A stretch of DNA of 41,339 bases from an uncultured bacterium (GTDB taxonomy: Bacteria; Bacteroidota; Bacteroidia; Bacteroidales; CAIXTV01), in the NCBI GenBank assembly GCA_903922465.1, contig CAIXTV010000150.1, forward strand, positions 1 to 41,339, read 5' to 3'. Positions 1 to 9,430 of the stretch are shown piece after piece (positions within the stretch are counted from its first letter, which is position 1; each line of letters starts with the position of its first letter). Both the position numbers and the translations under genes were made by a program. Below the pieces are notes generated by a model that did no database searches, had not been told where the DNA came from, and worked only from the letters and a program-made list of their open reading frames with translations.

Positions 1-248
1 ACTTTGGGCAAATCAATTCCTTTGGTGGTGAGGTTTTCGGCAAACTCGCCAAATTGCATCTTGCGTTTGGCTTGCTTCTCGAACTTTTTGATGCTTTCGA
101 TGCCCAACAAACTCACCTGACGGTTCCAGTCGCCGGCATGGGCATCGTTTTTGATTCCCTTTTTATCAATCTGGATTTCTTCAACCGCCTCTTTTACGGT
201 TCCTTTTTTGGTGGAAATATTTACGGATTGTATTTCAAATTCTGGCAT
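1..248 (-). CDS. MOSC domain protein, N-terminal part (gene runs off the left edge)
   Basis: Reading the minus strand from the ATG at 248 gives an open frame to the window edge (82 codons). It begins MPEFEIQSVNISTKKG and contains a G-I-K-N-D-A-H-A-G stretch followed by R-Q-V-S-L-L and F-A-E-N-L-T-T. These are the hallmarks of a MOSC domain, a beta-strand module related to the molybdenum cofactor sulfurase C-terminus and often found beside or fused to MogA/MoaB in Bacteroidota. The likely role is molybdenum cofactor or sulfur handling in the cytoplasm. The gene lies 163 nt downstream of moaC on the same strand, so a molybdopterin operon is likely. The C-terminal part, where a MogA fusion might be, is outside the window. 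Confidence 0.75.
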   Translation of the reverse strand, partial: MPEFEIQSVNISTKKGTVKEAVEEIQIDKKGIKNDAHAGDWNRQVSLLGIESIKKFEKQAKRKMQFGEFAENLTTKGIDLPK

Positions 249-254
249 GTTTTT

Positions 255-411
255 TAGGTTTTTAGGCTGAAGGATATTAGGCTGAAGGAAGAGGGGCATC
301 TCAACCTTTTTACCATTTAACCTTCAGGCTTAATTTTTATGTTATTTAAATTATTCTTTTTTCTTTTAGTATATTAGCTTCGACTTCATCCTACAGCCTA
401 AAGTCTAAAGC
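255..411. repeat. Intergenic short repeat cluster (TTAGGCTGAAGG family)
   Basis: The gap between moaC and the MOSC gene contains tandem copies of TTAGGCTGAAGG (about 256-285), an inverted relative (CCTTCAGGCTTAA, about 320-333), and AGCCTAAAG / AGCCTAAAC copies near 395-416. The same word recurs upstream of moaC (about 900-932) and after the last large plus-strand gene (about 40469-40500). It is a dispersed non-coding motif of unknown function. Confidence 0.5.
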
Positions 412-864
412 CTAAACCGCTTTTTTAGTTTTTTCTATCAATGTAACATTCTCAATCACCATCTCCTTATCCACCGCTTTACACATATCATAAATCGTTA
501 GTAAAGCCACCGAAACCGCGGTGAGGGCTTCCATTTCCACGCCGGTTTGGCCGATGCATCTAACTTCCGAACTAATTTCCACCCCGTTTTCCATCAAAAG
601 TGTTTTTACTTTTACTTGAGTGAGCAAAAGAGGATGGCAAAGCGGAATCAGAGTGCCGGTTTGTTTGGCTGCCTGTATGCCGGCTATTTCGGCAAGGGTC
701 AGTACATCTCCTTTTTTAATGCTGTTTTCCTGTATCTTTTGCACTGTGGCTGCCTGCAAACGGATGAAGCCCTTTGCCCGCGCAATGCGCAATTGCTGAG
801 GTTTGCCGCCGACATCAACCATAGAGGCTTTGCCCTCAGCATCGGTATGTGTGAATGTGTCCAT
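412..864 (-). CDS. moaC: Cyclic pyranopterin monophosphate synthase MoaC
   Basis: This 150-residue protein converts the MoaA product into cyclic pyranopterin monophosphate, the first stable molybdenum cofactor intermediate. It starts MDTFTHTDAEGKASMVDVGG, the standard MoaC opening. It carries K-G-D-V-L-T-L-A-E-I-A-G-I-Q-A-A-K, the L-I-P-L-C-H-P-L motif, and the C-terminal M-E-A-L-T-A-V-S-V-A-L-L-T-I-Y-D-M-C-K-A-V-D segment with the catalytic Asp/Lys pair in AVDKEM. Length matches the family. An upstream TTG at 885 is in frame, but it overlaps a TACCTTTG promoter element (883-890), so the ATG at 864 is the better start. The downstream neighbour is a MOSC gene, consistent with cofactor synthesis. 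Confidence 0.95.
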   Translation of the reverse strand: MDTFTHTDAEGKASMVDVGGKPQQLRIARAKGFIRLQAATVQKIQENSIKKGDVLTLAEIAGIQAAKQTGTLIPLCHPLLLTQVKVKTLLMENGVEISSEVRCIGQTGVEMEALTAVSVALLTIYDMCKAVDKEMVIENVTLIEKTKKAV

Positions 865-882
865 GTTGGGTGAATTTTGCAA

Positions 883-890
883 CAAAGGTA
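883..890 (-). promoter_or_regulatory. Bacteroidota -7 promoter element for moaC
   Basis: On the minus strand the sequence reads TACCTTTG, matching the TAnnTTTG -7 consensus of Bacteroidota primary sigma factor promoters. It lies about 19 nt before the moaC ATG. No clear -33 TTG is seen at the expected spacing. Confidence 0.5.
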
Positions 891-980
891 GGAATTATTT
901 TTAGGCTGAAGGATTTTAGGCTGAAGGCTGAAGGGGAAAAGCCCCAAGACCCAAATACAAAATTCAAAATTCAAAGGGGG

Positions 981-1042
981 TTTGGAATATATATTTGAAA
1001 AGATTTGCCAACTTTTGAAAAGTTGGCAAATCTAATTCCAAA
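981..1042. repeat. Long palindromic hairpin element
   Basis: AGATTTGCCAACTTTT (1001-1016) is followed after one base by its exact reverse complement (1018-1033), giving a perfect 16-bp stem. Outer arms TTTGGAAT (981-988) and ATTCCAAA (1035-1042) also pair. It has no T-tract on either side, so it looks more like a dispersed palindromic repeat than a terminator. Confidence 0.7.
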
Positions 1043-1568
1043 TCGTGGTGAAGGAAGTAAATTATAGTCAAAAAAAAATCCATTCTTCGAACATGAAATA
1101 AATTAATATTCAGGCAACATACTTTTCTGACAATATTGGTTAAATAATTTTTCAAGATAAATTCTTTAAACAAAATAGACATTAAATGGTTACATATACT
1201 CGTTCCTGCAAGCAAAATAGTTGCGAAATAATTTCAACCTTCTGATTCATTACGAAGGATTAAAAGAATGCAATTGCAAACAGAAATAAATTTCGCAAAG
1301 TGCAAATAAAAAATTTTCACACCTAATGCAAAAAAAAGAAAGGATTTAATTTAAAATATTATTCATTGAATTTAGGTTTGATGGCACCTTTAGGATCATT
1401 TCATAGCTGGTTTTGCCAATATCTATCCTCTTTTCATAATTATAAAAACAAATGATTTTTTTTGGCTTTGGAAAGCTTTTCCCTTGCAAAAAAAGGAAAT
1501 ATATACCCTTATTCTATTTACTTTTAAATACTTGTTTTAAAGAAAACCCTCCTTAATTCTTTTTTCTT

Positions 1569-1576
1569 TACTTTTG
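1569..1576 (+). promoter_or_regulatory. Putative -7 promoter element for secA
   Basis: TACTTTTG matches TAnnTTTG and lies 34 nt upstream of the secA ATG, giving a leader of about 27-30 nt. No good -33 TTG is present at 19-21 nt spacing. Confidence 0.45.
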
Positions 1577-1610
1577 TACCCTAAATTACCCGAAAACCCA
1601 ACTCAAGTAT

Positions 1611-4600
1611 ATGAGCTTTTTAAATAAACTATTCGGAAGCAAATCCGACCGCGATATTAAAACCATCAATCCACAAGTCGACCAAATTCGCGAGGCTTAT
1701 GAAATTATATCGAAACTCAGCAACGACGAATTGCGTGGCAAAACCACTGAATTCAGAGAGCGTATTTACGAGAATGTAGAGGCTGAAGAATTAGAATTAG
1801 TCTCACTAAAAGACCGTATCGAACAAGAATTCGATATGGATGTAGAGGAAAAAGAACGTATCTACAAGAAAATAGATGAACTCGAAGGCGAAATCTATAA
1901 GAAAACGCAAGAAATCCTCAATGAGATTCTACCCGAAGCTTTCGCTGTTGTTAAAGATACTGCTCGTCGATTCACTGAAAACAATATGGTTGAAGTTACT
2001 GCCAATCAGTTCGACCGCGACATGGCTGCTCGTAAAGACAATGTTGACATTCAAGGAGACAAAGCACTTTGGCATAATCAATGGATGGCAGGGGGCAATA
2101 TGATTACTTGGGACATGGTGCATTATGATGTGCAGCTGATTGGAGGTATTGTTTTACATGATGGTAAAATCTCAGAAATGGGTACAGGGGAAGGGAAAAC
2201 CCTTGTTGCGACCCTGCCAGTCTATCTGAATGCTCTCCCGGGAAAAGGAGTTCATATTGTAACCGTAAACGATTACTTAGCAAAACGTGACTCCGAATGG
2301 ATGGGCGTTTTATATGAATTTCACGGCTTAACCGTAGATTGCATCGATCGTCATGAGCCCAATTCTGCCGCACGTAAAAATGCCTACTTAGCCGATATTA
2401 CCTTTGGTACTAACAATGAATTTGGATTCGATTATTTACGTGACAATATGGCACGTAATCCAGAAGAGTTAGTTCAACGCCCTCATAACTATTCGATAGT
2501 GGATGAGGTTGACTCGGTTTTAATTGATGATGCCCGTACCCCTCTAATCATTTCAGGGCCTACACCTAAAGGCGATAAACAAGAATTTGACCGTCTGAAA
2601 CCTAATATCGAGAAACTTTATCATGCCCAACGTAATTTAGTTACGCAAATGTTGGCTGAAGCTAAGAAATTATTAAACGACAATTCCGATAAAGAGAGTG
2701 ATAAAAAAGGAGGTGAACTTTTACTAAGAGCCCATCATGGTTTGCCTAAAAACAAGGCCCTGATTAAGTTCTTAAGTGAACCAGGAATGAAAGCCTTACT
2801 TCAGAAGACCGAAAACTATTATATGGCAGAGCAAAACAAGCATATGCATATAATTGACGAGCAATTATTTTTCGTGATTGATGAAAAAAATAATTCTATC
2901 GATATTACTGACAAAGGTATTGATTTGGTAAGTACTTCTGAAGAAGATGCCAAAACATACTTATTAACCGACATTGGTGCTGAGCTTGCTGATCTTGAAA
3001 AACTAAATCTTTCGCCCAAGGCTCTTGCCCAAAGGAAGGCAGAAGCCTTACAAGACTATTCTATTCAATCGGAACGTGTTCATACAATTAATCAATTATT
3101 AAAAGCCTATGCTTTGTTTGAAATTGATGTGGAATATGTAATTCTCGATAATAAAATTAAAATTGTTGATGAACAAACCGGACGTATTCTCGAAGGAAGA
3201 AGATATTCGGATGGTTTGCATCAGGCTATTGAAGCCAAGGAAAACGTGAAGGTAGAAGCGGCAACACAGACCTACGCCACTATTACACTACAGAATTACT
3301 TCCGTATGTATAAGAAACTTGCCGGTATGACGGGTACTGCCGAAACAGAAGCAGGTGAGTTGTGGGATATTTATAAATTGGATGTGGTGGTGATTCCAAC
3401 CAACAAAAAAGTTATTCGCGACGACCGTCAAGACCTGGTTTACAAAACAACCAAGGAAAAATATAATGCCGTTATTGATGAAATCGCCAATTTGGTAGCC
3501 AACGGCAGACCTGTTTTGGTTGGGACAACTTCAGTGGAAATATCTGAGTTGTTAAGCCGTATGCTTAAGTTCCGTCGAATTAATCATAATGTATTAAACG
3601 CAAAACTGCATCAAAGGGAAGCCGACATTGTGCTTCAGGCTGGGATGGCAGGCACGGTTACTATTGCTACCAACATGGCAGGTCGTGGAACGGACATTAA
3701 GCTCGGTCCCGGGGTGAAAGATGCTGGTGGCTTAGCAATCATAGGCACAGAGCGTCATGAGTCGCGTCGTGTCGACAGACAGTTACGCGGACGTGCTGGT
3801 CGTCAAGGCGACCCCGGTAGCTCACAGTTCTTTGTTTCGCTCGAAGATAATTTGATGCGTATGTTCGGTTCCGAACGTATTGCTAAAATTATGGACCGTT
3901 TGGGACTAAAGGAAGGTGAAGTGATTCAGCATTCCATGATTACTAACTCTATCGAAAGAGCACAGAAGAAAGTGGAAGAAAATAACTTTGGTGTTCGTAA
4001 GCGTTTGCTCGAATATGATGATGTAATGAATACACAGCGCGAAGTAATCTATTCGAAGCGCCGTCATGCCTTATATGGCGACCGCCTTGCCATTGATATC
4101 TCGAATATGATGTATGATGTTACCGAACACATCGTTGAATCTGCTTGGGCCGACCGTAATTATGAAGCTTTCCAAATGGAGCTGATTTCGGTGTTTGCGA
4201 TTGAACCTCCTTATTCAGAGAATGAATTTTTCTCAGCCAAACCTGCTGAAATAATCAATCATATTAGTGACACCATTCATGCCACCTATAAAGAGAAAAC
4301 GCTGCGCATGTCTGAACAAATGCTGCCAATGATTGGTCAGGTTTTTGAAAATGAAGGCACCCGTTTCGAGAATATTGCTATTCCACTGAGTGATGGAAGA
4401 AGAACCATGCAGATTATTGCTCCTATTAAAAAATCATTAGATACCAATGGTAGAGAATTGATTTTGGCAATCGAAAAAAGCATTGCTCTTTCGCTTATCG
4501 ATGATGAGTGGAAAGATCATCTACGCGAAATGGACGAACTAAAACAATCGGTTCAGAATGCTTCATATGAACAGAAAGATCCTCTTGTGGTTTACAAATT

Positions 4601-4892
4601 CGAATCGTTCGACTTGTTTAAGAACCTTGTGCAGAAAGTAAACCGTGACATTGTTTCTCTTTTAATGAAAGGTCGCACCGACCAAGAAGAACATCACATA
4701 AGAGAAGTTCAGCAACAAAAAACCGATTTAAGTAAGCTTCGCATTAGCAGAGAAGAAGTTTCGGCACCCAATCGCACACAAGAACCTGTGAAACCTTCAC
4801 CTATTAAGGTGGAAAAGAAAGTGGGAAGGAACGATCCTTGCCCTTGCGGTAGCGGAAAGAAATTTAAACAGTGCCACGGGAAGGAAGCATAG
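1611..4892 (+). CDS. secA: Preprotein translocase ATPase SecA
   Basis: SecA is the cytoplasmic motor that pushes unfolded preproteins through SecYEG. The 1,093-residue protein has Walker A G-T-G-E-G-K-T near residues 191-197, followed by [10 protein letters not shown]. Walker B / DEVD is at about 297-302 with [12 protein letters not shown] after it. The helicase-like second domain carries [14 protein letters not shown] and [14 protein letters not shown]. The C-terminus ends with a zinc-binding SEC-C tail ([19 protein letters not shown]). It is about 190 residues longer than E. coli SecA because of inserts in the N-terminal region (about 50-100) and the preprotein-binding region, as is usual in Bacteroidota. 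It is monocistronic: a 5' promoter element precedes it and a 279-nt repeat-bearing gap follows. Confidence 0.98.
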   Translation: MSFLNKLFGSKSDRDIKTINPQVDQIREAYEIISKLSNDELRGKTTEFRERIYENVEAEELELVSLKDRIEQEFDMDVEEKERIYKKIDELEGEIYKKTQEILNEILPEAFAVVKDTARRFTENNMVEVTANQFDRDMAARKDNVDIQGDKALWHNQWMAGGNMITWDMVHYDVQLIGGIVLHDGKISEMGTGEGKTLVATLPVYLNALPGKGVHIVTVNDYLAKRDSEWMGVLYEFHGLTVDCIDRHEPNSAARKNAYLADITFGTNNEFGFDYLRDNMARNPEELVQRPHNYSIVDEVDSVLIDDARTPLIISGPTPKGDKQEFDRLKPNIEKLYHAQRNLVTQMLAEAKKLLNDNSDKESDKKGGELLLRAHHGLPKNKALIKFLSEPGMKALLQKTENYYMAEQNKHMHIIDEQLFFVIDEKNNSIDITDKGIDLVSTSEEDAKTYLLTDIGAELADLEKLNLSPKALAQRKAEALQDYSIQSERVHTINQLLKAYALFEIDVEYVILDNKIKIVDEQTGRILEGRRYSDGLHQAIEAKENVKVEAATQTYATITLQNYFRMYKKLAGMTGTAETEAGELWDIYKLDVVVIPTNKKVIRDDRQDLVYKTTKEKYNAVIDEIANLVANGRPVLVGTTSVEISELLSRMLKFRRINHNVLNAKLHQREADIVLQAGMAGTVTIATNMAGRGTDIKLGPGVKDAGGLAIIGTERHESRRVDRQLRGRAGRQGDPGSSQFFVSLEDNLMRMFGSERIAKIMDRLGLKEGEVIQHSMITNSIERAQKKVEENNFGVRKRLLEYDDVMNTQREVIYSKRRHALYGDRLAIDISNMMYDVTEHIVESAWADRNYEAFQMELISVFAIEPPYSENEFFSAKPAEIINHISDTIHATYKEKTLRMSEQMLPMIGQVFENEGTRFENIAIPLSDGRRTMQIIAPIKKSLDTNGRELILAIEKSIALSLIDDEWKDHLREMDELKQSVQNASYEQKDPLVVYKFESFDLFKNLVQKVNRDIVSLLMKGRTDQEEHHIREVQQQKTDLSKLRISREEVSAPNRTQEPVKPSPIKVEKKVGRNDPCPCGSGKKFKQCHGKEA

Positions 4893-4906
4893 TTTCCTCT
4901 TATTTA

Positions 4907-4949
4907 TTGATTTAAGAACAAGGATCAACGATTTTTGATTTAAGAACAA
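4907..4949. repeat. Short repeated motif (GATTTAAGAACAA)
   Basis: The word TTGATTTAAGAACAA occurs twice here (about 4907-4921 and 4935-4949). A relative, TTAGAACAAGG followed by ATTTTTGATTTAAGAA, occurs at about 40553-40579 after the last large gene. It is non-coding and of unknown role. Confidence 0.4.
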
Positions 4950-4962
4950 TGCCAATTTTTTG

Positions 4963-5043
4963 CGTCATTGCGAACGCAGTGAAGCAATCTCTTCATTGAA
5001 TATATTTCATAGATTGCTTCGTCGTTCCTCCTCGCAAAGACGA
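4963..5043. repeat. Imperfect palindromic intergenic repeat (CGTCATTGCGA...AGATTGCTTCGTCGTTCC type)
   Basis: The left arm begins CGTCATTGCGAACGCAGTG and ends GAAGCAATCT (4981-4990). The right arm begins AGATTGCTTC (5011-5020), its exact reverse complement, and continues GTCGTTCCTCCTCGCAAAGACG, which mirrors the left arm imperfectly. Elements of this kind, with GTCATTGCGA and GAAGCAATCT arms, are widespread palindromic intergenic repeats in many bacteria. It sits between secA and the nucleoside transporter gene and could fold in either transcript. Confidence 0.7.
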
Positions 5044-5171
5044 GAAAAAACGAATAATACGATTAGTACTCACATCATTTTTTTCAAATAAACCTTCCTG
5101 ATTCCCGAATTTTATTAATTTTACTCCCTTAAGAATTAATTGAAATTGTAAATTGATAAAATTAACGCATT

Positions 5172-6425
5172 ATGAGTATTAAGAATCGTCTTATTTTGAT
5201 GAATTTCCTCCAGTTCTTTATCTGGGGGTCGTGGTTGCTAACCATTGGAGCCTATTGGTTCCAGACTAAACAATGGTCGGGTACTGAGTTCGGGGCCATC
5301 TTTTCGACCATGGGCATCGCCTCTTTGTTTATGCCTGCCATTGCCGGCATTATTGCCGACCGCTGGCTGAACGCCGAAAAGCTCTACGGCATTTTCCACA
5401 TCATCGCCGCCGGAATTTTGTTCTGCGTGCCCCTAGTAAACGACCCTTCTACCATGTTTTGGGTGATGCTTATCAATATGATTTTCTATATGCCCACCAT
5501 TTCGCTTTCGATTACGGTGGCATATTCTTCATTAAAGAAATCGAACCTCGACATCATTAAAGAATACCCCCCGATTCGCGTTTGGGGAACCGTTGGCTTT
5601 ATTGTGGCCCTTTGGATAGTTAGCTTGCTCCACTTCGAAACCTCTTCCACTCAATTCTATCTGGCATCGGGCGCCTCGCTGTTTTTAGGCATCTATGCCT
5701 TCACATTGCCAAAATGTTTGCCCATGGGCAAGGGTCATAAGAAATCTTTCATCGAAGCCCTGGGATTGAACGCTTTTAAACTGTTCAAATCATCAAAAAT
5801 GGCCATCTTCTTCATTTTCGCCATGCTATTGGGTGCTTCTCTGCAATTGACAAATGCTTATGGCGATACTTTCCTACACGACTTTGCCAAAGTGGATGCT
5901 TACAAAGATTTAATTGCCGTGAAATTTCCGGCCATCATCATGTCAATCTCACAGATATCAGAAACCCTTTTCATACTCGCCATCCCGTTTTTCTTGCGTA
6001 AATTTGGAATTAAAAAGGTTATGATTTTCAGTATGATTGCATGGGTGCTTCGTTTCGGATTGTTTGCTTATGGCAACCCTGCCGAAGGTTTATGGATGAT
6101 TATTGCTTCATGCATCATCTATGGTATGGCTTTCGATTTCTTCAATATTTCGGGCTCCCTCTTCGTGGAAACTCAAAGCGACCCTTCGATACGCGCCAGC
6201 TCTCAAGGTTTATTTATGATGATGACCAACGGTTTTGGAGCCTTTCTGGGCAGCCGCATTAGCGGTATTGTCATCGATAAGTTCTATAAGTTAGCCGACG
6301 GAAGCTTCGATTGGAAAGGCATCTGGCTTGCCTTTGCCGGATACTCCTTAATTGTGGCTATATTGTTCACCATCCTCTTCAAACATAAGCACGACCCAAA
6401 GGATATGGTGACAGTGGGTCACTAA
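5172..6425 (+). CDS. Nucleoside:H+ symporter, MFS family (NupG/XapB-like)
   Basis: This 417-residue polytopic inner-membrane protein belongs to the nucleoside:H+ symporter branch of the major facilitator superfamily, which imports nucleosides using the proton gradient. The N-terminus (LMNFLQFFIWGSWLLTIGAY) and the AGIIADRW loop after the second hydrophobic segment are typical of NupG-type permeases. About 12 hydrophobic segments can be traced, with PPIRVWGTVGF around residue 135. A conserved acidic/aromatic stretch (AFDFFNISGSLFVE) lies near residue 320. Length agrees with the family. No partner gene is adjacent, but the window also encodes a purine nucleoside phosphorylase and an adenine deaminase (22031-25550), so a salvage role fits. 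The exact substrate range cannot be read from sequence. Confidence 0.88.
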   Translation: MSIKNRLILMNFLQFFIWGSWLLTIGAYWFQTKQWSGTEFGAIFSTMGIASLFMPAIAGIIADRWLNAEKLYGIFHIIAAGILFCVPLVNDPSTMFWVMLINMIFYMPTISLSITVAYSSLKKSNLDIIKEYPPIRVWGTVGFIVALWIVSLLHFETSSTQFYLASGASLFLGIYAFTLPKCLPMGKGHKKSFIEALGLNAFKLFKSSKMAIFFIFAMLLGASLQLTNAYGDTFLHDFAKVDAYKDLIAVKFPAIIMSISQISETLFILAIPFFLRKFGIKKVMIFSMIAWVLRFGLFAYGNPAEGLWMIIASCIIYGMAFDFFNISGSLFVETQSDPSIRASSQGLFMMMTNGFGAFLGSRISGIVIDKFYKLADGSFDWKGIWLAFAGYSLIVAILFTILFKHKHDPKDMVTVGH

Positions 6426-6602
6426 GGGGGTGACCTTGCTTATTTGGGTTTGCTCTTGGGGAGAAGTGCCTAGAGTGACTAAAGTTTGGAGTGTATAGAG
6501 TTTGGGTTAATAAGTTATTGGGTGTAATAAGTTATTAGGGGGGAACTGAGATATTTTAGTGCTTAATATTGGGAATAAGTCAATTGTGCCGATCTAAAAC
6601 CT

Positions 6603-7520
6603 CTATTTTAGCATCGAATTCCAATCGTAACGAGTTTGGAGGTTTTCGATGGTGGCTCCTGATTTTTTATAGCTTTCACGTAAATCGTTTAGGAATTTGT
6701 TTCCATAATTAATATATTTTTGTTGCTTTTCTTCATTAAAGCCTCTTTCATTCATCACGGGAATTAGTTTTTCGAAGTGATTATCTAAAATTAGTTGAAG
6801 TGCGCAGTCGATACATATTTGGAAGAAAATATTATGAACAAATTTTAGTTTTATTGTCCCCTTTTCAAGTGCCATACAATTTAATTTTGTAGTATAATAA
6901 ACAGATTCGGGAATTATATCGTGAAAAACTTCCTGATTATGTGCGAGATCGAATGCTTTGTTAGAATGCAAAACTTCATCGAGTATCATAAAAGTTCCAT
7001 TTACCAGAAGTAATGTAAGTTTTCCCGGAGTGAGTGTTAATAATCCAACTTTCCCTTTTGGATTCAATTCATCATCCCTAAATCTTGATTGAGAGCGTTC
7101 TATCATTCCATCTCTTATACTTTTTGCACATTCCGTCCAATCTTGAATTTCTTCAAGCGGTTGTTCAATTTGGTGGGTTTCACAATATTCAATAAATCCT
7201 TTCTGGGCTAATTCTAAAGCCATTTTGTTGGTGAGATCAATTGATACAGGATGAAAAAGGAGAGATTTTATGCAATTTATCTCATAAGTAAGACGTGTTT
7301 TTATAACAGCAAAGGGTTTTACATCCAACTTAATATCAATATGAACACGCCAACGATTTCTCCCGATTTCTTCATAATCGAAAGAATGGCTAAATTGCAA
7401 ACTTACAGTACCCTCAGCCTGATCAATATTCATAATCAAAACTTCCTCAGGTGTATAAGGCAAAAACCAAAGGCATACCTTATTTTTAACTATAGCTTCT
7501 AATGTGGTTTTCTTTTCCAT
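6603..7520 (-). CDS. Hypothetical protein, 305 residues
   Basis: I do not recognise this protein. It has an intact frame from an ATG at 7520, no signal peptide and no membrane segment. The sequence mixes strands and amphipathic helices (for example FHPVSIDLTNKMALELAQKG, and LNDLRESYKKSGATIENLQ near the end). Charged, soluble composition suggests a cytoplasmic protein. It is transcribed away from the gene at 8412, and the region between them holds a 41-bp tandem array. The plus-strand frame at 7251-7502 is its antisense shadow. Confidence 0.65.
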   Translation of the reverse strand: MEKKTTLEAIVKNKVCLWFLPYTPEEVLIMNIDQAEGTVSLQFSHSFDYEEIGRNRWRVHIDIKLDVKPFAVIKTRLTYEINCIKSLLFHPVSIDLTNKMALELAQKGFIEYCETHQIEQPLEEIQDWTECAKSIRDGMIERSQSRFRDDELNPKGKVGLLTLTPGKLTLLLVNGTFMILDEVLHSNKAFDLAHNQEVFHDIIPESVYYTTKLNCMALEKGTIKLKFVHNIFFQICIDCALQLILDNHFEKLIPVMNERGFNEEKQQKYINYGNKFLNDLRESYKKSGATIENLQTRYDWNSMLK

Positions 7521-7773
7521 TTTAAAATGATTGGTTCAATTTCAAAATACAATATTACAAATTATTCGAATATCTTCAGCAATTGAATATATTTTTTCTT
7601 TTACTTAAAACATATTCAATAAATTGCTTTCTAATAAATGTGAAATCCCTCATAACAAGCAAAAATATTTTCAGTCGTAAATAAAATTTTCAAAATTTGT
7701 TTTTTGATTGTTTAAATTTCGCTTCCCAAAACCGGCTTTTCTCAAAATCGTCGAAAGTGCATTAAGACGAAAT

Positions 7774-8101
7774 CACTTGCATTTTATTTTAGATAAAACG
7801 CTATCGAACGAATCCACTTGCACTTTTTTCAAAATAAAACGCATGTAAAGTGGTTCACTTGCGCTTTTTCCGAAATAAAACGCAAGTGAACGAAATGATT
7901 CGGACTTTATGTCGAATAAATAGCTATCGAATGTGATGATGCAGACATTATGTCAAATTTAAGGCTATCGGACTTATCCGTAGGTATTTTATTCAAAATA
8001 ATATGGTTTTTATTGTGTTCACTTGCATTTTATTTTAAATTAATAATTGCTGATGCATTCAAAGCTGAGTTTTTTCAGAATAAAAAGCAATCGAATTGTA
8101 A
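7774..8101. repeat. Degenerate 41-bp tandem repeat array, 8 units
   Basis: Units start at 7774, 7815, 7856, 7897, 7938, 7979, 8020 and 8061, exactly 41 bp apart with no indels. Units 1, 2, 3 and 7 begin CACTTGC. Most have a T-rich block at unit positions 9-16, an A-rich CAAAATAA-like block at 16-23, and GCTATCGAA or a relative at 27-34. Several units are imperfect palindromes; unit 3 has perfect arms CACTTGCG (7856-7863) and CGCAAGTG (7881-7888). Units differ strongly from one another, so the array is old or under weak constraint. Because 41 is not a multiple of 3 it is not a coding repeat. Confidence 0.8.
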
Positions 8102-8362
8102 TTATTTCGCCTATTTGTAGTATTTTTTATGTCATATTAATTACTGCTTGCAAATTTTTTTGTAATACTATTTTCATTTTCTTCTATTCATTTTAAGATT
8201 TTTTTTCCTCCATTTGAATATATTTTTTCAGTCTATTCAACTCATTCTAACTATAGTTACGATATGGCTAACATATGTTTTATGAATATCAAGTACTATC
8301 CGAATTTCTTTCTACCACAAATATATTTCATTTAATTTGATTAATCATATCACATTTATATA

Positions 8363-8370
8363 TATCTTTG
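8363..8370 (+). promoter_or_regulatory. -7 promoter element for the 8412 gene
   Basis: TATCTTTG matches TAnnTTTG. A TTG at 8337-8339 lies 23 nt upstream, slightly longer than the usual 19-21. Transcription would begin near 8376, which rules out the upstream in-frame ATG at 8337 and supports the ATG at 8412. Confidence 0.55.
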
Positions 8371-8411
8371 TAGCGAAATTAATCGCATTTAAAAACCAAC
8401 ATTTATTTATT

Positions 8412-9371
8412 ATGGAACAATACTTAGCAATCAATCATCACGACAACGTTACCAAGCACAATATGAGGCTCGGAAACCATCTTTTCAATTATCACAACAA
8501 CAAAAGTCTGGCCAAAGAAGGCGACACGTTTTTCGATGGGAGGATAACGTTTTTCAACCCATTTCTCAACGATTGGAACACTGGCTACACTTTGTGGCAC
8601 GCTTCATTCTACGATGAGATGGAGGCCACAGCAGAAATTAATGTATTGTTGGATCAATTGATTGGCGTAAAAGCTCCCGAATGGGTGTTTGGAGTATTAG
8701 CTAAATATTCCGAAAAAAGCACAAGAGTTAGGGGGTTAATTCCTCATAAACGTAAAGCTTTGATCACTGGCACTACACTCGAAAAAATCACAGCAATCGA
8801 CACCTTTATAACTGGCATTGGCGACGATGCTTTGTTGGTCGACATCAAAGCAAGTGCTGTTGCATTCGTTCCCCTGCTTCGCGCAGCACTAATTAAACAA
8901 GACAAAGCCAAAGAAGACCTGGCTACTTTTTCGAGTGATCAGGAAATCCTGAGAGTGATCACCTGTCAGGCTATGCTTGCCGAAGAAGGCGCGCTGATAG
9001 ATCACTACTTCACAGATGCTAAAAAAGTAGATTTATTTTTCGACATCTCAGCCATGCGCAAATCGCAAACCAAAAAAGAAGAAGATTTGGGCTATAATAT
9101 CGAATTGCTACCTGAAGAAATTAAACTTCTAGACCTCCGTTTCACCGGAAAAGAAATTTGGTCGGTCGAAAATAAAAGCACTAAAGATGCCTGTTTGTTT
9201 TTTGGTATTACCAGCAATATCACAACAATTCCACAAATCAAATTTACTATTTCGGCAGGCACTACCATACAAATCGACCTGAGCACACTTGCCAACACCA
9301 TGCGCTTTGCCTATGCCGCAAACCTCAGCTCCGAAAGCAATGGAGCATTGGTGGTGAAAGAAGTGAAGTAG
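8412..9371 (+). CDS. Hypothetical protein, 319 residues
   Basis: I do not recognise this family. The ATG at 8412 (MEQYLAINHH) is chosen because a TATCTTTG promoter element lies between it and the earlier in-frame ATG at 8337. There is no signal peptide or membrane segment. Residues 1-200 look mostly helical (for example EMEATAEINVLLDQLIG). The last ~90 residues look like beta-strands (FTISAGTTIQIDLSTLANT), so a helical N-terminal domain with a C-terminal beta-sandwich is plausible. It is followed by a terminator-like hairpin at 9396-9430. Codon use resembles its neighbours. Function unknown. Confidence 0.65.
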   Translation: MEQYLAINHHDNVTKHNMRLGNHLFNYHNNKSLAKEGDTFFDGRITFFNPFLNDWNTGYTLWHASFYDEMEATAEINVLLDQLIGVKAPEWVFGVLAKYSEKSTRVRGLIPHKRKALITGTTLEKITAIDTFITGIGDDALLVDIKASAVAFVPLLRAALIKQDKAKEDLATFSSDQEILRVITCQAMLAEEGALIDHYFTDAKKVDLFFDISAMRKSQTKKEEDLGYNIELLPEEIKLLDLRFTGKEIWSVENKSTKDACLFFGITSNITTIPQIKFTISAGTTIQIDLSTLANTMRFAYAANLSSESNGALVVKEVK

Positions 9372-9395
9372 GAAGATATTCTTATCGTTATTTAG

Positions 9396-9430
9396 AAAAG
9401 GCTTGCTCTCAGGGGTAAGTCTTTTTTTTT
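9396..9430 (+). terminator. Rho-independent terminator after the 8412 gene
   Basis: AAAAGGCTTGC (9396-9406) pairs with GTAAGTCTTTT (9415-9425) over 11 bp including two G-T pairs, and the T-run continues to 9430. The right half of this hairpin is the start of the duplicated 93-bp segment. Confidence 0.65.

Larger units (their letters stand above)
865..1610. other. Intergenic region between moaC and secA
   Basis: About 745 nt without a convincing gene. It contains the moaC promoter, TTAGGCTGAAGG-type repeats (about 900-932), a CCCAAGACCCAAAT / AATTCAAAATTCAAA string (about 943-976) related to one at 11180-11276, a long palindrome (981-1042), and a very AT-rich stretch leading to the secA promoter. 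Small open frames here overlap the palindrome and have no recognisable protein character. Confidence 0.6.
7521..8411. other. Divergent intergenic region with tandem array
   Basis: About 890 AT-rich nt between two divergent genes of unknown function. The central part (7774-8101) is an eight-unit degenerate 41-bp tandem repeat, described separately. The right end carries the promoter of the 8412 gene. I see no convincing coding sequence or structured RNA in the remainder. Confidence 0.6.

Noticed and set aside
54-257. Plus-strand 67-codon open frame at the left edge
   Set aside because: It is antisense to a clear MOSC domain on the minus strand.
547-974. Open frames on both strands overlapping moaC
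   Set aside because: They are out-of-frame shadows of moaC and its promoter, with no protein-family character.
964-1215. Minus-strand 83-codon frame
   Set aside because: It runs through the long palindrome at 981-1042 and AT-rich DNA, with no recognisable features or promoter.
7774-8101. CRISPR array
   Set aside because: Units are contiguous 41-bp repeats with no conserved-repeat/unique-spacer alternation, and no cas genes are present.
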